Assembly (NCBI GenBank): GCA_022842595.1
Contig: JALHPF010000019.1
Coordinates: 46,255-110,254, forward strand
Reading direction: 5' to 3'
DNA from: Rubrivivax sp.
Lineage (GTDB): Bacteria; Pseudomonadota; Gammaproteobacteria; Burkholderiales; Burkholderiaceae_C
Length of the DNA: 64,000 nucleotides
Below are positions 41,486 through 58,306 of this stretch, one piece after another (positions within the stretch are counted from its first letter, which is position 1; each line of letters begins with the position of its first letter). Position numbers and translations under genes: made by a program. The notes under the pieces were generated by a model, which saw nothing but the letters and a program-made list of their open reading frames with translations, did no database searches and had not been told where the DNA came from.

Positions 41486-41510
41486 CTTGTCTGTCCTTCC
41501 AGAAACGAAG

Positions 41511-41532
41511 AAGGCGGTTCAAAAACCGCCTT
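41511..41532 (-). terminator. intercistronic hairpin between the catalytic and FAD-subunit genes
   Basis: AAGGCGGTT (41511-41519) and AACCGCCTT (41524-41532) form a 9-bp stem with a CAAA loop (TTTG on the minus strand), inside the operon. On the transcribed strand it is followed by CTTCGTTT. It may reduce transcription of the distal genes or protect the catalytic-subunit mRNA. Confidence 0.55.
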
Positions 41533-41554
41533 GGGGTGCGAAGGCAGCGGGCCT

Positions 41555-43402
41555 TTACAGGCCAAGCCGTTCGCGCGTGTCGGCCTTCAGCTGGCCGTCG
41601 CTGTCCCAGCCGCGGGCTTCGTAGTACTTCGGCAGCATCTCGGGCAGCTTGTTCACCAGACCCTTGGCCGGGCCGGTCTTGGCCGGCTCGGTGAGCAGGC
41701 GCTTGGGCAGGCTGTCGTCCTTGGACGTGAAGCCGGCGCGGTTGTTGAAGTCGCGCTCCATGTTCCAGATGCGTTCACCGATGAGCGACAGGTTCTCCAG
41801 CGTGAACTCGTCGCCGCAGGCCGCCGCCACCTGCGGCGCCAGGTCGTGCAGGCCCCAGGCGAAGGTGGTGAAGATGCACAGGCCGGATGAATCGAAGGCC
41901 GCGGTGGCGTCCTGGAAGGCCTTCACCAGCTCGGGCTTGCCGTCGGCGACCAGCGGGTCGGTCTTCACCGGGATGCCCAGCACTTCGCTGGCCACTGTGT
42001 AGCCGCGCAGGTGGCAGGCGCCGCGGTTGCTGGTGGCATAGGCCAGGCCCATGCCCTGGATGCCGCGCGAGTCGTAGGCCGGGAATTCCTGGCCCTTGAC
42101 CGTCATCGACAGGTCGGGGTGGCCGTACTTGGCGGTCAGGCGCTTCGAGCCCTGGCCGATCTCCTTGCCGAAACCTTCGCCCTTGGCGGTGATCTCGGCG
42201 AAGTGGGCCAGCGCCTGGGCCGAGCCGAACTTGGCGTCGATGCCGATCTGCTCCTTGGTGAGCACGCCCATTTCATAGAGCTCCATCACCGCGCCGATGG
42301 TGGCGCCGAAGGAGATGGGGTCCATGCCATGTTCGTTGCACAGCACGTTGGCGTACTGCAGGGTGTCGAGGTCGTCGACGCCGTTGGCCGCACCCAGGGC
42401 CCAGGCCGCTTCGTATTCCAAGCCGCCCGAGGCACCCCAGTACTGCGGCTTGTTCTCCACCGTGAAGTGGCCCTTGTCGATGGTCTGGATGCGGCCGCAG
42501 GCGATGGTGCAGCCGAAGCAGGCCTGGTTGGTGACCAGCGGCTTCTTGCCGTCGGTCTTGCGCGGCGTGGCCATGGCTTCGGCGCCGATGTCCTTGGCGC
42601 CTTCGAAGGCGACGTCGCGGTGGTTGCGCGTGGGCAGCGCGCCCATTTCGTTGATCACGCTCATCAGCACCTGGGTGCCGAAGGTGGGCAGGCCCTGGCC
42701 GGTGACGGCGTTGTCGGCCAGGATCTTCTTCTTCTCGTAGGTGACCTTCATGAACTCCTTCGGGTTCACGATGTTGCCCACGCCCTTGGTGCCGCGGGCA
42801 ATGATCGCCTTCAGGTTCTTCGAGCCCATCACCGCGCCCACGCCAGAGCGCCCGGCGGCACGGTGCAGGTCGTTCACCACGGCCGCGTACAGCACCTGGT
42901 TTTCACCGGCGCCGCCGATGCTGGACACCTTGGCCAGCGGGTCCTGCACTTCCTTCTTCAGGGCGGCTTCGGTGTCCCACACCGTCTTGCCCCACAGGTG
43001 GCCGGCGTCGCGCAGCTCGGCCACGTCGTCCTGCACGAACAGGTACACGGGCTTGGGCGACTTACCTTCGAAGATGACCATGTCCCAGCCGGCCATCTTC
43101 AGTTCGGCGCCGAAGTAGCCACCGGAGTTCGAGCAGGCAATGGCGCCCGTGAGCGGGCCCTTGGTGACGACGGTGTAGCGGCCGCCGGTGCTGGCCATGG
43201 TGCCGGTCAACGGGCCGGTGGCCCAGATGATCTTGTTGGCCGGCGACAGCGGGTCGACCTTGGCATCCATTTCCTCGACGAGGTACTTGGTGGCCAGGCC
43301 GCGCGAACCCAGGTAGGTACGCGCCCATTCCATGTTCAGCGGTTCAGACTTGACGGTGCCGGCGGTGAGGTCGACACGCAGGATTTTTCCAGCCCAAGAC
43401 AT
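41555..43402 (-). CDS. aorB: tungsten-dependent aldehyde:ferredoxin oxidoreductase, catalytic subunit
   Basis: The 615-residue protein is a full-length AOR: WAGKILRVDLTAGTVKSEPL, SRGLATKYLVEEMDAKVDPL, TGPLTGTMASTGGRYTVVTK, SNSGGYFGAELKMAGWDMVI and GRSGVGAVMGSKNLKAIIAR. The cubane ligands are CFGCTIAC (about C292, C295, C299) with the distal Cys in NRGACHLRG (about 461). Bispterin contacts lie in DSRGIQGMGLAYATSNRGAC. It oxidises aldehydes to acids with a tungstopterin. The gene starts 12 bases after the ferredoxin-like subunit gene, with AAGGAGT upstream. Lack of a signal peptide makes it cytosolic. Confidence 0.95.
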   Translation of the reverse strand: MSWAGKILRVDLTAGTVKSEPLNMEWARTYLGSRGLATKYLVEEMDAKVDPLSPANKIIWATGPLTGTMASTGGRYTVVTKGPLTGAIACSNSGGYFGAELKMAGWDMVIFEGKSPKPVYLFVQDDVAELRDAGHLWGKTVWDTEAALKKEVQDPLAKVSSIGGAGENQVLYAAVVNDLHRAAGRSGVGAVMGSKNLKAIIARGTKGVGNIVNPKEFMKVTYEKKKILADNAVTGQGLPTFGTQVLMSVINEMGALPTRNHRDVAFEGAKDIGAEAMATPRKTDGKKPLVTNQACFGCTIACGRIQTIDKGHFTVENKPQYWGASGGLEYEAAWALGAANGVDDLDTLQYANVLCNEHGMDPISFGATIGAVMELYEMGVLTKEQIGIDAKFGSAQALAHFAEITAKGEGFGKEIGQGSKRLTAKYGHPDLSMTVKGQEFPAYDSRGIQGMGLAYATSNRGACHLRGYTVASEVLGIPVKTDPLVADGKPELVKAFQDATAAFDSSGLCIFTTFAWGLHDLAPQVAAACGDEFTLENLSLIGERIWNMERDFNNRAGFTSKDDSLPKRLLTEPAKTGPAKGLVNKLPEMLPKYYEARGWDSDGQLKADTRERLGL

Positions 43403-43414
43403 GTTTTGTACTCC

Positions 43415-43891
43415 TTATGCCGCAGCGGGCTGGTTGCCGAGCTTTTCGGCCCAGGTGGCCATCTTGCCCAGTCCGGTCCAGTTGGCGTCGACGTAGGTGA
43501 TGGCGGCGGTGGGGCAGGCTTCCACGCACTTCGGTGCGTCGCCGCAGAGGTCGCATTTCTGCACCTTGCCGGTTTCCTGCACGTAGTTGATGGTGCCGAA
43601 CGGGCAGGCGATGGTGCAGACCTTGCAGCCGACGCAGGTGGCGTCGTTGACGATCTTGGCGCCGGTCACGCGGTCCAGCGTGATGGCTTCCACCGGGCAG
43701 GCATGCAGGCACCAGGCCTCGTCGCACTGGGTGCAGGTGTAGGGCACCTTGCGGCCGGTTTCATGGAAGTCGAACACCTTGATGCGCGACTTGGCAGGGG
43801 CAAACGTGCCGTGGTGCTCGAACGAGCAGGCCATTTCGCACTGCAGGCATCCGGTGCACTTGTCCGGGTTGATGTGTAGCGACTTCTGCAT
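43415..43891 (-). CDS. aorA: four-cluster ferredoxin-like subunit of the aor operon
   Basis: The 158-residue protein has four [4Fe-4S] motifs: CTGCLQCEMAC near the N-terminus, CTQCDEAWCLHACP, CVGCKVCTIACPFG and CDLCGDAPKCVEACP. This is the polyferredoxin subunit that carries electrons from the tungsten site to the FAD subunit. It is the promoter-proximal gene of the aor operon. The start at 43891 was chosen over 43987 because family members begin near the first cysteine motif. Confidence 0.93.
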   Translation of the reverse strand: MQKSLHINPDKCTGCLQCEMACSFEHHGTFAPAKSRIKVFDFHETGRKVPYTCTQCDEAWCLHACPVEAITLDRVTGAKIVNDATCVGCKVCTIACPFGTINYVQETGKVQKCDLCGDAPKCVEACPTAAITYVDANWTGLGKMATWAEKLGNQPAAA

Positions 43892-44017
43892 TGTCCTGTT
43901 CCTTGCTTTCGGCTGGGTAGGGCGGTACGCACACGATGACCCGCCTGGGATCATCGCCCAAGGCTTATGTTGTGCGCAGCCGGCCACCTAGGAAAACTCG
44001 GACATACCCTGCTGGCC

Positions 44018-45046
44018 TCATGGAGAACCAAGCCTTTCCTGCTGAACACCGTGCCCGTCGTCGGCGGGGTGTCCTGAAATGGAGCAACCGCCGTTTCCGT
44101 CGGCGGCTTCGTTGGGCATCGCGACACCGCAGGCGCGGTTTCGGCCCGACGCCTTGGCAAGGTAGAGCTGCGCGTCGGCGGCGCGCAGCAACTTCTCCGG
44201 ACTGCCCGGCTCGTTGCCGCTGGTGGCGCAGACGCCCAGGCTGACCGTGACCACCGGGCTGACCGATGAGGCCGCATGCGCCAGGCCCAGGGCCTCGACC
44301 CCGGCGCCCAACTGCCGCGCCACGCCCATCGCACCCTCCAGGTCGGTACCCGGCAAGAGGCACGCAAACTCCTCGCCGCCGTAGCGCGCCACCAGATCGC
44401 CCGGGCGCTTCACGGCCTGGCGCAGGAAGGTGGCCACGCGGCGCAGGCAGGCGTCGCCGGCCTGATGGCCGTAGTGGTCGTTGTAGCGCTTGAAGAAGTC
44501 GACATCGAGCATCACCACGCTCAACGCGCTGCCCTCGCGCACGGCGCGGCCCCACTCGCTGCTCAGCTGTTCGTCGAAGCCTCGGCGGTTGCGCACCCCT
44601 GTCAGCCCGTCCACGTACACCCACTGGCGCAGCATGTCCGCCTGTGCCTTCAGCGTCAGATGGGTCTTGACGCGTGCGCGCACGATTGCCGGGTTGATCG
44701 GCTTGCTGATGAAGTCCACGGCGCCCAGTGCCAGGCCCTGCGTTTCGGCCGCCTCTTCGCTGTGCGCGGTGACGAAGATCACCGGGATGTCCTGGGTGGC
44801 CGGGTCGGCTTTCAGACGCCTGCAGACCTCATGGCCGTCCATGCCCGGCATGACAACGTCCAGCAGCACGAGGTCGGGCTGCTTGGTGGCGGCCAGCTTC
44901 AGCGCCTGTTCGCCGCCTGTGGCCATCAGCACCTGATGATCGGCACTGAAGGCCTGGTAGACGGCCTGGATGTTGGCCGGCTGGTCGTCCACCACCAACA
45001 GGCGCGGCAGGCGTTGCTCGATGTCGAGCGAGGGCAGTTCGTTCAT
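44018..45046 (-). CDS. response regulator-diguanylate cyclase (REC-GGDEF)
   Basis: The 342-residue protein has a receiver domain (about 14-130; PRLLVVDDQPANIQAVYQAF, phosphoacceptor in LVLLDVVMPGMDG, Lys in FISKPIN) and a GGDEF domain (about 145-305). The active-site motif is RYGGEEF (about 220-226) and an inhibitory I-site RPGD stands five residues before it, so product inhibition is likely. It makes cyclic di-GMP in the cytosol. The start is 2 bases after the hybrid-kinase stop, so the kinase is the likely phosphodonor. The last 40 residues are unordered in character. Confidence 0.95.
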   Translation of the reverse strand: MNELPSLDIEQRLPRLLVVDDQPANIQAVYQAFSADHQVLMATGGEQALKLAATKQPDLVLLDVVMPGMDGHEVCRRLKADPATQDIPVIFVTAHSEEAAETQGLALGAVDFISKPINPAIVRARVKTHLTLKAQADMLRQWVYVDGLTGVRNRRGFDEQLSSEWGRAVREGSALSVVMLDVDFFKRYNDHYGHQAGDACLRRVATFLRQAVKRPGDLVARYGGEEFACLLPGTDLEGAMGVARQLGAGVEALGLAHAASSVSPVVTVSLGVCATSGNEPGSPEKLLRAADAQLYLAKASGRNRACGVAMPNEAADGNGGCSISGHPADDGHGVQQERLGSP

Positions 45047-45048
45047 CT

Positions 45049-50289
<5,241 letters not shown>

Positions 50290-50544
50290 CGGGGCCTGGC
50301 GTTCGTGGGCGGCGGCAGGTCGCCCAGGTTGGTGCCCATGCTGTTGTTTCCGTTCGTGTCTGAGAGTGGCGGTCGCGGGGCCTGACGCGTTCCCGCGTCG
50401 CGTCACGTTCGGTTTATCGGCACATTTCTCGCCGTTCTGAACTGATTCAGGGCAGGCGAGCGGGGAGAGTGCGATCCGTCATGGGGGCAGGAAGACACGT
50501 GAGGCTGCTTGCAGCAGGGGTCCTCGCCGTAGACTGGCCGACCC

Positions 50545-51204
50545 ATGCGCATCCGTTCCCTTGGCCGCCAGCCTTACACCCGCATCGAACCCGCGATGCG
50601 TGCCTTCACGCTGGCACGCACCGCCGAGACCGAGGACGAACTCTGGCTCGTGGAGCACGAGCCGGTTTTCACGCAAGGCATTGCCGGCCGTGACGGCCAT
50701 GTGCTGACGGCGGGCGACATCCCGGTCGTGCGCACCGACCGGGGTGGCCAGGTCACGTACCACGGCCCCGGGCAGGTGGTGGCGTATCCGCTGCTGGACT
50801 TGCGGCAGCGAGGCTATTTCGTCAAGGAATACGTGTTCCGGATCGAACAAGCCGTGCTCGACACGCTGGCGCATTTCGGTGTCACCGGCCACCGCGTGCG
50901 TGGCGCGCCTGGCATCTACGTTCGGCTGGACGACCCTTTCGGCCACGCCGTGCTGCAGGTCGGGAGTCCCGACCCGTTCAAGGGCCTGGGCAAGATCGCC
51001 GCACTCGGCATCAAGGTGAGCAATCACCGCAGCTACCACGGCGTGGCGCTGAACGTGGCCATGGACCTGGCGCCGTTTTCGCGCATCGACCCCTGCGGCT
51101 ACGCGGGTCTGGCGACCGTCGATCTGCAGAGCCTGGGTGTGACGGTGCCGCTTGAGGACGCCGCTGCGCGCCTGGCCCAGGCCCTGCAAAGCCGGCTGGA
51201 CTGA
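50545..51204 (+). CDS. lipB: octanoyltransferase
   Basis: The 219-residue protein matches Lip[80 protein letters not shown] and [11 protein letters not shown]. The catalytic Lys ([12 protein letters not shown]) and Cys (DPCGY) are both present. It transfers octanoyl from acyl carrier protein to lipoyl domains. The start is preceded by GGCCG-rich sequence without a clear ribosome-binding site. lipA follows after 56 bases. Confidence 0.97.
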   Translation: MRIRSLGRQPYTRIEPAMRAFTLARTAETEDELWLVEHEPVFTQGIAGRDGHVLTAGDIPVVRTDRGGQVTYHGPGQVVAYPLLDLRQRGYFVKEYVFRIEQAVLDTLAHFGVTGHRVRGAPGIYVRLDDPFGHAVLQVGSPDPFKGLGKIAALGIKVSNHRSYHGVALNVAMDLAPFSRIDPCGYAGLATVDLQSLGVTVPLEDAAARLAQALQSRLD

Positions 51205-51260
51205 CGCGGACACAGGGACGCTCGGTAAACTCGGGGTTTGCCCTGAACGAGGCTCCCGAC

Positions 51261-53276
<2,016 letters not shown>

Positions 53277-53277
53277 G

Positions 53278-56200
53278 TCAGCGCCTGATCTCGCGCCAGG
53301 AGTTTTTCGCCGGCACCGCGGCAGCACCCGCCGACATCTCGCGTTCGACGCTCTTGCCGCCAGCGTAATCGCGGGTGATGAAGCGGATGGTCCTGCCGTC
53401 CTTCGTCAGCAGGGCGGTCAGGCCGGTGCTGTTCGACGTCGGCGAAAGCACCGACGTGACGAAGCTGGCCCTGTCGGTCCTGTTGCCGGTGATCGCGTCG
53501 ATCAGGTACAGGCGCGAGCTGGCCGAACAGTCCATGCCTCCGGTCTGGTTGGCCACGAAAGCCAGCACGCCATAGGCCAGGACGGGCCGGTAGTTGATGT
53601 GTTCGGCCGCCGGCAGGTCGGCAAACCAACCGCGCTGGGTGGCCCAGTCGACGTCGGCGCCGGTGATGCTGCCGTTTCCGGCCACGTTGATGGTCTTGGT
53701 CACCAGGTTCTGGCGCGCGGAGTTCAGCAGCTCGGCACCGTCGGCGATGGCGTAGATCGAATTCACCCTCGAGCCGCCGAAGTCGGCCTTGTCCAGCAGC
53801 CGCCCGGTGCCGATCATGACGATGCGCTGGCCCTTCCACGACAGCAGTTCGGGTGCAGCCGTCACCGGCTGCGGGTTGTTCATGCCGTCGCGCAGCTGGG
53901 CCAGGCGGTTCACGGCGCCAGCGGCGGCGGGGTCGAGCGCGAGGTTGAAGCGCCAGACATTGCCCAGCAGGTCGCCACCGTAGACGAACTGCACGCTGCC
54001 ATCGGCTTCGGCCATCGGCGAGACCTGGGCCAGACCGGCTTCGGCGCCCAGTGCGCCGTCGGGTGTGACGTATTCCTTCAGGATGTTGCCGTTGGCCGCG
54101 TTCAGCACCCACAGCCGGCCCCTGCCGTCGGCGGTGTTGTTGTAGCCCGAGGTGACGAGCACCACCGACGTGCCCGACGCCAGCTTCACGATGGCCGGCT
54201 TGCCCACGGTCTGGCCCACCTTCGCTGCGGTGGTGGCGTCGCCGCTGGCCGGGAATTCCCAGGCCACCTTGCTGGCCAGCGCGGCTTCGGTCAGGCCGCG
54301 CGGCTGCGTCACGTCGAGCGCGAAATAGCCGCGGCCCGCTGCGCCCATGCCCGACACCAGCAGCTTCACGCCGGTGTTCGTGGTGCGCAGCACGGGCGTG
54401 CCGTCCAGCCTTGTGCTGAAGCTGTAGCCGGGGGCGCTGATCTGCCCCATGTTGGCCAGCTGCGGGCCGGGCACATACGCCCAGAGCTCATCGCCGGCTG
54501 CGGGCGCCTTCAGGTCGAACGCATGCAGCATGCCTTCGCCGGTGGCGAGGTAGGCAACGCCGGTATCGCGGTCGATGGCGGGTTCGGCGTTGATCACGGC
54601 ACCCAGCAGCGTGGTGCGCGCGCGGAAGCCGGTGCCTTCATCCGCACGGTTGCCGCGCAGGTAGTTCATGACGTCGGTGGTGTCGCCCCACTTGCCTGCC
54701 GGGTTGACGGTGCCGCCCACCATGCCCGCCTGGAAGGGCACCCCGCCGGTGCCATTCCACGTGGCGATGACGCGGTCGGCCAGTGGCTTGGCGGCCAGCC
54801 TGGATGCGGCTGTCCAGCTGGGGGTGGCGCCCACCTGGCCGGTGCCGGTGTTGACGGCAAACGCTTCCAGGTCGCCGGACCAGCCCGCCGGGTTGTAGCT
54901 GGCGGCGTAGGCGAAGCCGTCACTGCGTGCCAGGTTCACGGTGTTGACGGCAAGGCCCCCCTGGGCCGCCTTGCCATTCAGGATGTCCTGGAGACCGGCG
55001 CGGATGTTGGCGGCCGTCTGCTCGGGGTTTTCGGCCAGGTACATCTTGCCGCGGCCATTGATCGTGGCATGCCACAGGTCGTCGATCATCAGCGGCGTGT
55101 TGCCCACCGGCTGTGGCCAGGCCGGCGGCACGGCAAAGGGGTTGGCAGCGCTCGGCCCGTCGGGCCAGAGCGTGCCCCGCACCCCCAGCGTCAACCCATA
55201 GGTGTTGATGTGCAGGTTCTTGTTCAGGTCGGCGTTTGGCGTGGCAGGGTCGCCCGGCTGCACGCGCCCGGCCGCGAGGTCGTCGCGCAGTTGCACCGTG
55301 TAGTACCTCAGGGCAAGGTCGGCCAGCGAGCCCGTGGGCGTGGTGGCGTAAGGCGGCGCGCCACCGTAGATGTCCCTGTCGTAGCCGCCGATGTCGGTGG
55401 TGGCGGTGTTGGAAAAACCGTCGGTCACCAGGAACATGGCATTGCGCTGGCAGGCGTAGCGAACGACGCTCTTTTCGGGCTCGGCGTCGTTCCTGGCAGC
55501 GAACTGCGCAGCGATGTTCTTCATCACCTGGTGGGTGGGCGTGCCGTTGGCCGTCATCGAATTCAGGTGGAACCGGCCGGCGGCGTAGTAGCGGTTGTCT
55601 GCGGCCGAGGCGGCATCGGCGTCGACCATCTTCACGGTTTCGTCGACGTTGAAGGGCAACACCCCCAGCCGCAGGCCCGAGGTGCCTTCCAGCACCTGGC
55701 TCATCGCCGCGGCCAGCATCAGCTTGCGCTTGCGGTAGTAGGTGAACCAGTTGGCGAAGTTCTGCAGCTCTTCGGCGGTGCTGCGCCCGCTCGGGTAGCT
55801 GGGCGTGCTCGGGCGGATCTCATACCGCTTCAGCGTGCCGGTGCCGTCGGGCTGGGCCACGCAGTCGTTGCCGAGGGCGCAGGTCTCGGGGTGCCAGTAG
55901 GTGGCCGGGAAGTACGGGATCGACGCCCAGCAGGCGCTGCCTGCAGCCACGGTCTGCTCGGCCGTGAGCTCGACTTCGCCTCCGGCGCAGGGCAGCCCGC
56001 CTGCGCCGGCAGCACTGCTCTGCACCCGCGTGCCCACCGGCAGCACCATGCCTTCCTGAACGTAGAAGCGCCAGCCCGTGGCCGTGAAGTTGCTGCTGGC
56101 GCTGGTCCACGCCGTGCCCAGCGCCAGCGTGGGCGCGGCGGCCACGGCCGGGTGCGAGCTGGCGGCTGCTGGCGTCGAGGGCAGGTAGTCGTTCTTGAAG

Positions 56201-56655
56201 GCACCGTTGACATAGCCCGGGCGCCAGGGCCGGTAGGTCACCGCCGGGTTGTAGAAGCCCGGGTTGAACGCCGCTGAACGCAGCCAGGCCAGTTGCCGGA
56301 TGGGGGGCGCGGCCTGGCCGTAGTAGCCGTCGGCCGCATAGATGGCGCCACCGACCGCCGTGCCCATGGGAAACAGGTAGACGTAGGGCCAGAGCTTGTC
56401 CTGGCTGGTCTGCGGCTTGTTGGTGGTGTCGTCCCAGGCGTTGCTGCCGTTCCACCAGACCACGCCGCTGCTGGTGTCGAGCAGTGGTTCCCAGTCCATC
56501 GATCCGGAATCGTCCATGCCCAGGATCACGCTGGGCAGCGCCAGCGCCGAAGCCTTCAGCGGCAGTGTTGCTACCGGCGTGTTCCCGCTGGCGGCCCCGC
56601 CCAGCAGGGTGCCGAGGGCGGCCACGAACACGGCGAACTGGATGTGGGGTTTCAT
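53278..56655 (-). CDS. pilY1: PilY1-type pilus tip adhesin
   Basis: The 1125-residue protein has a signal peptide (FAVFVAALGTLLGGAASGN), a VWA-like part with MIDAS start LGMDDSGSMDWEP, a middle part with FLVTDGFSNTATTDIGGYDR and the C-terminal PilC/PilY1 beta-propeller (GVAYLATGEGMLHAFDLKAP, DELWAYVPGPQLANMGQISA, VQFVYGGDLLGNVWRFNLAL). Its role is tip adhesin and regulator of pilus extension. The propeller's usual DxDxDG-like calcium loop before 'YAGDLxGN' is absent here (AEADGSVQFVYGGD), as in other betaproteobacterial forms. The gene lies 35 bases downstream of pilX. Confidence 0.95.
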   Translation of the reverse strand: MKPHIQFAVFVAALGTLLGGAASGNTPVATLPLKASALALPSVILGMDDSGSMDWEPLLDTSSGVVWWNGSNAWDDTTNKPQTSQDKLWPYVYLFPMGTAVGGAIYAADGYYGQAAPPIRQLAWLRSAAFNPGFYNPAVTYRPWRPGYVNGAFKNDYLPSTPAAASSHPAVAAAPTLALGTAWTSASSNFTATGWRFYVQEGMVLPVGTRVQSSAAGAGGLPCAGGEVELTAEQTVAAGSACWASIPYFPATYWHPETCALGNDCVAQPDGTGTLKRYEIRPSTPSYPSGRSTAEELQNFANWFTYYRKRKLMLAAAMSQVLEGTSGLRLGVLPFNVDETVKMVDADAASAADNRYYAAGRFHLNSMTANGTPTHQVMKNIAAQFAARNDAEPEKSVVRYACQRNAMFLVTDGFSNTATTDIGGYDRDIYGGAPPYATTPTGSLADLALRYYTVQLRDDLAAGRVQPGDPATPNADLNKNLHINTYGLTLGVRGTLWPDGPSAANPFAVPPAWPQPVGNTPLMIDDLWHATINGRGKMYLAENPEQTAANIRAGLQDILNGKAAQGGLAVNTVNLARSDGFAYAASYNPAGWSGDLEAFAVNTGTGQVGATPSWTAASRLAAKPLADRVIATWNGTGGVPFQAGMVGGTVNPAGKWGDTTDVMNYLRGNRADEGTGFRARTTLLGAVINAEPAIDRDTGVAYLATGEGMLHAFDLKAPAAGDELWAYVPGPQLANMGQISAPGYSFSTRLDGTPVLRTTNTGVKLLVSGMGAAGRGYFALDVTQPRGLTEAALASKVAWEFPASGDATTAAKVGQTVGKPAIVKLASGTSVVLVTSGYNNTADGRGRLWVLNAANGNILKEYVTPDGALGAEAGLAQVSPMAEADGSVQFVYGGDLLGNVWRFNLALDPAAAGAVNRLAQLRDGMNNPQPVTAAPELLSWKGQRIVMIGTGRLLDKADFGGSRVNSIYAIADGAELLNSARQNLVTKTINVAGNGSITGADVDWATQRGWFADLPAAEHINYRPVLAYGVLAFVANQTGGMDCSASSRLYLIDAITGNRTDRASFVTSVLSPTSNSTGLTALLTKDGRTIRFITRDYAGGKSVEREMSAGAAAVPAKNSWREIRR

Positions 56656-56690
56656 GCGTTGGCTGGAGATGTGGTGCGGTGGCTGCAGGC

Positions 56691-57227
56691 TCAGCCCTTG
56701 GTCAGCAGGGACTGGATGAAGACCGTCGTGTCCTTGGGGCCGGACACACGCACGGTGGCGCGGTACTGGCGGGCGTTGGGCGCGTCGAGCTTGTCGTCGC
56801 TGTCGACGGCACTGCCCGGTACCTTCACCGCCTTCACGAGGCATTCGCGCAGCGGTTCGGTGACGGCAAGCACCGAGCACACGCGCTCGACCACGTAGTT
56901 CACCGTGTAAGGGCCGACAGCGATGGCGGGCGCCGCGTCGAAGTCGACCTGCGGCAGGCCGTTGGCGTCCTGCGGCTGCACCTGGGCCCAGTACCAGGTG
57001 CCGGCGTTGGCATTCTCGGCCGCCGGGTCCAGCGCCCGCAGGTCGGCAAAAGCGGCGTTCAGGCCGATTTCCGAGGCCTGCAGCGAAGTTTCGCGATAGG
57101 TGGTGTTGCCGCTGGCCAGGAGGCCGGCTTCGGTCATGCGCGCCAGTGCCAGCGCACCCAGCAGCATCACCGCCAGCAGCACGACGACGACGAAGATGGT
57201 GACGCCGCGGCCCGGCGCGCTGCGCAT
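56691..57227 (-). CDS. pilX: PilX-type minor pilin/assembly protein
   Basis: The 178-residue protein has the PilX N-terminal helix (GVTIFVVVVLLAVMLLGALA) after MRSAPGR. It then shows ARMTEAGLLASGNTTYRETS, LQASEIGLNAAFADLRAL and a C-terminal QYRATVRVSGPKDTTVFIQS with a Cys pair near the middle (VCSVLAV, RECLVK). PilX is part of the priming complex with PilV, PilW and PilY1. The start overlaps the pilW stop by 1 base (TGATG). The prepilin cleavage motif (GRG/VT) is weak, typical of PilX. Confidence 0.9.
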   Translation of the reverse strand: MRSAPGRGVTIFVVVVLLAVMLLGALALARMTEAGLLASGNTTYRETSLQASEIGLNAAFADLRALDPAAENANAGTWYWAQVQPQDANGLPQVDFDAAPAIAVGPYTVNYVVERVCSVLAVTEPLRECLVKAVKVPGSAVDSDDKLDAPNARQYRATVRVSGPKDTTVFIQSLLTKG

Positions 57228-58306
57228 CACAGCTGCTGCCCCAGCACCAGGTTGCGCATCGGCACCACCACCGTGCTGGTGCGGTAGCGCCAGCAGTTCC
57301 AGTCGGCATTGCCCAGGTTTTCGGCCGGCAGGCCCCACAGCGTGGGCCGGTTGGCGGCGTCGGTGGCCACGCAGTTGCCGCCGGCGTCGCGCTTTTCAGG
57401 CTGCGGGCTGCGCACGATGAGGCCGATGCGCAGCGCACGGATGCGCGGCAGCTCGGCTGCGCCGACGGCAGCGAAGTTGCCGGCGACGTCGTTGGTGGGG
57501 TCGACCCAGGCTTCCAGCGTCGTGCTGCCCGCGGCGACGGCCGAAACGCCGTACTGCAGGCGGAACGAGATGACATTGCGCGCAATGATGGCCGTGCTGC
57601 CGTCGAGCGGCCGCTCCAGCAGCAGGTTGCCGTTGTCGACGCGGTAGCGGTTCCAGTTCAGCACGCCCAGCTGCGTGACCCGGCCCTGGTCGTCGAACGG
57701 CGGGTTGTTGGTGAAGGCCGCCGCGTTGTGCAGGCCGTCATTCGCAAACGTCAGGATCTGCGCCGAATTCGGCGTGGAAGGCGTGATCGCCGTGACCGTG
57801 CGCACCAGGCAGGGCCGCAGGTTGTCGGGCACCGCCGGTGCCAGCAGCACGGCTTCGTTGACCGCCACCGGCAGAAAGGATTCCAGCGCGCTGAGCGTGC
57901 CGTCGCTGGCCGCACGCAGGCGTACGTTGGCACCTGATTCAACGCGGCTGCCGAACACCACGTCGATGGTGTCGCCTTGGGCGGTGCGGGTCACCTGCAG
58001 CGGCGAAAACGCGGTGCCGTCGAAGTAGCGGGTGGCATTGCGGCTGAAGTTCAGGGTGTTGCACAGGTAGGTGCTGTCGCCGAAGAAGCCCAGGCCGGCC
58101 ACGGCCAGGTCGTCCTTCAGGGCGGCCATCACCGACGCTGCATTGATGGTGCTGCCGGTGGCGGCAATGCCCTGCCGCTGCGAAGCCAGGAAGGCGATGG
58201 CCGTGTTCACCGCGGCCAGGCTGACGAGCAGCGCGACCACGATGCTGACCATCATCTCGATGATCGACAGGCCGTGCGTCGGCCGTGTGCGCTGGCTACT
58301 GGACAT
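57227..58306 (-). CDS. pilW: PilW-type minor pilin
   Basis: The 359-residue protein carries a prepilin start HGLSIIEMMVSIVVALLVSL (G/L cleavage, E5-equivalent kept) and a long beta-rich C-terminal part: SVMAALKDDLAVAGLGFFGD, LLLERPLDGSTAIIARNVIS and ALRIGLIVRSPQPEKRDAGG. PilW forms the priming complex of the pilus. The ATG at 58306 overlaps the pilV 3' end by 11 bases, giving tight coupling. Confidence 0.92.
   Translation of the reverse strand: MSSSQRTRPTHGLSIIEMMVSIVVALLVSLAAVNTAIAFLASQRQGIAATGSTINAASVMAALKDDLAVAGLGFFGDSTYLCNTLNFSRNATRYFDGTAFSPLQVTRTAQGDTIDVVFGSRVESGANVRLRAASDGTLSALESFLPVAVNEAVLLAPAVPDNLRPCLVRTVTAITPSTPNSAQILTFANDGLHNAAAFTNNPPFDDQGRVTQLGVLNWNRYRVDNGNLLLERPLDGSTAIIARNVISFRLQYGVSAVAAGSTTLEAWVDPTNDVAGNFAAVGAAELPRIRALRIGLIVRSPQPEKRDAGGNCVATDAANRPTLWGLPAENLGNADWNCWRYRTSTVVVPMRNLVLGQQL

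Noticed and set aside
50290..50345. 17-codon leader frame (MGTNLGDLPPPTNARPR) overlapping the hybrid kinase start
   Set aside because: Overlap by ATGA is suggestive, but no ribosome-binding site or attenuator structure was recognised.
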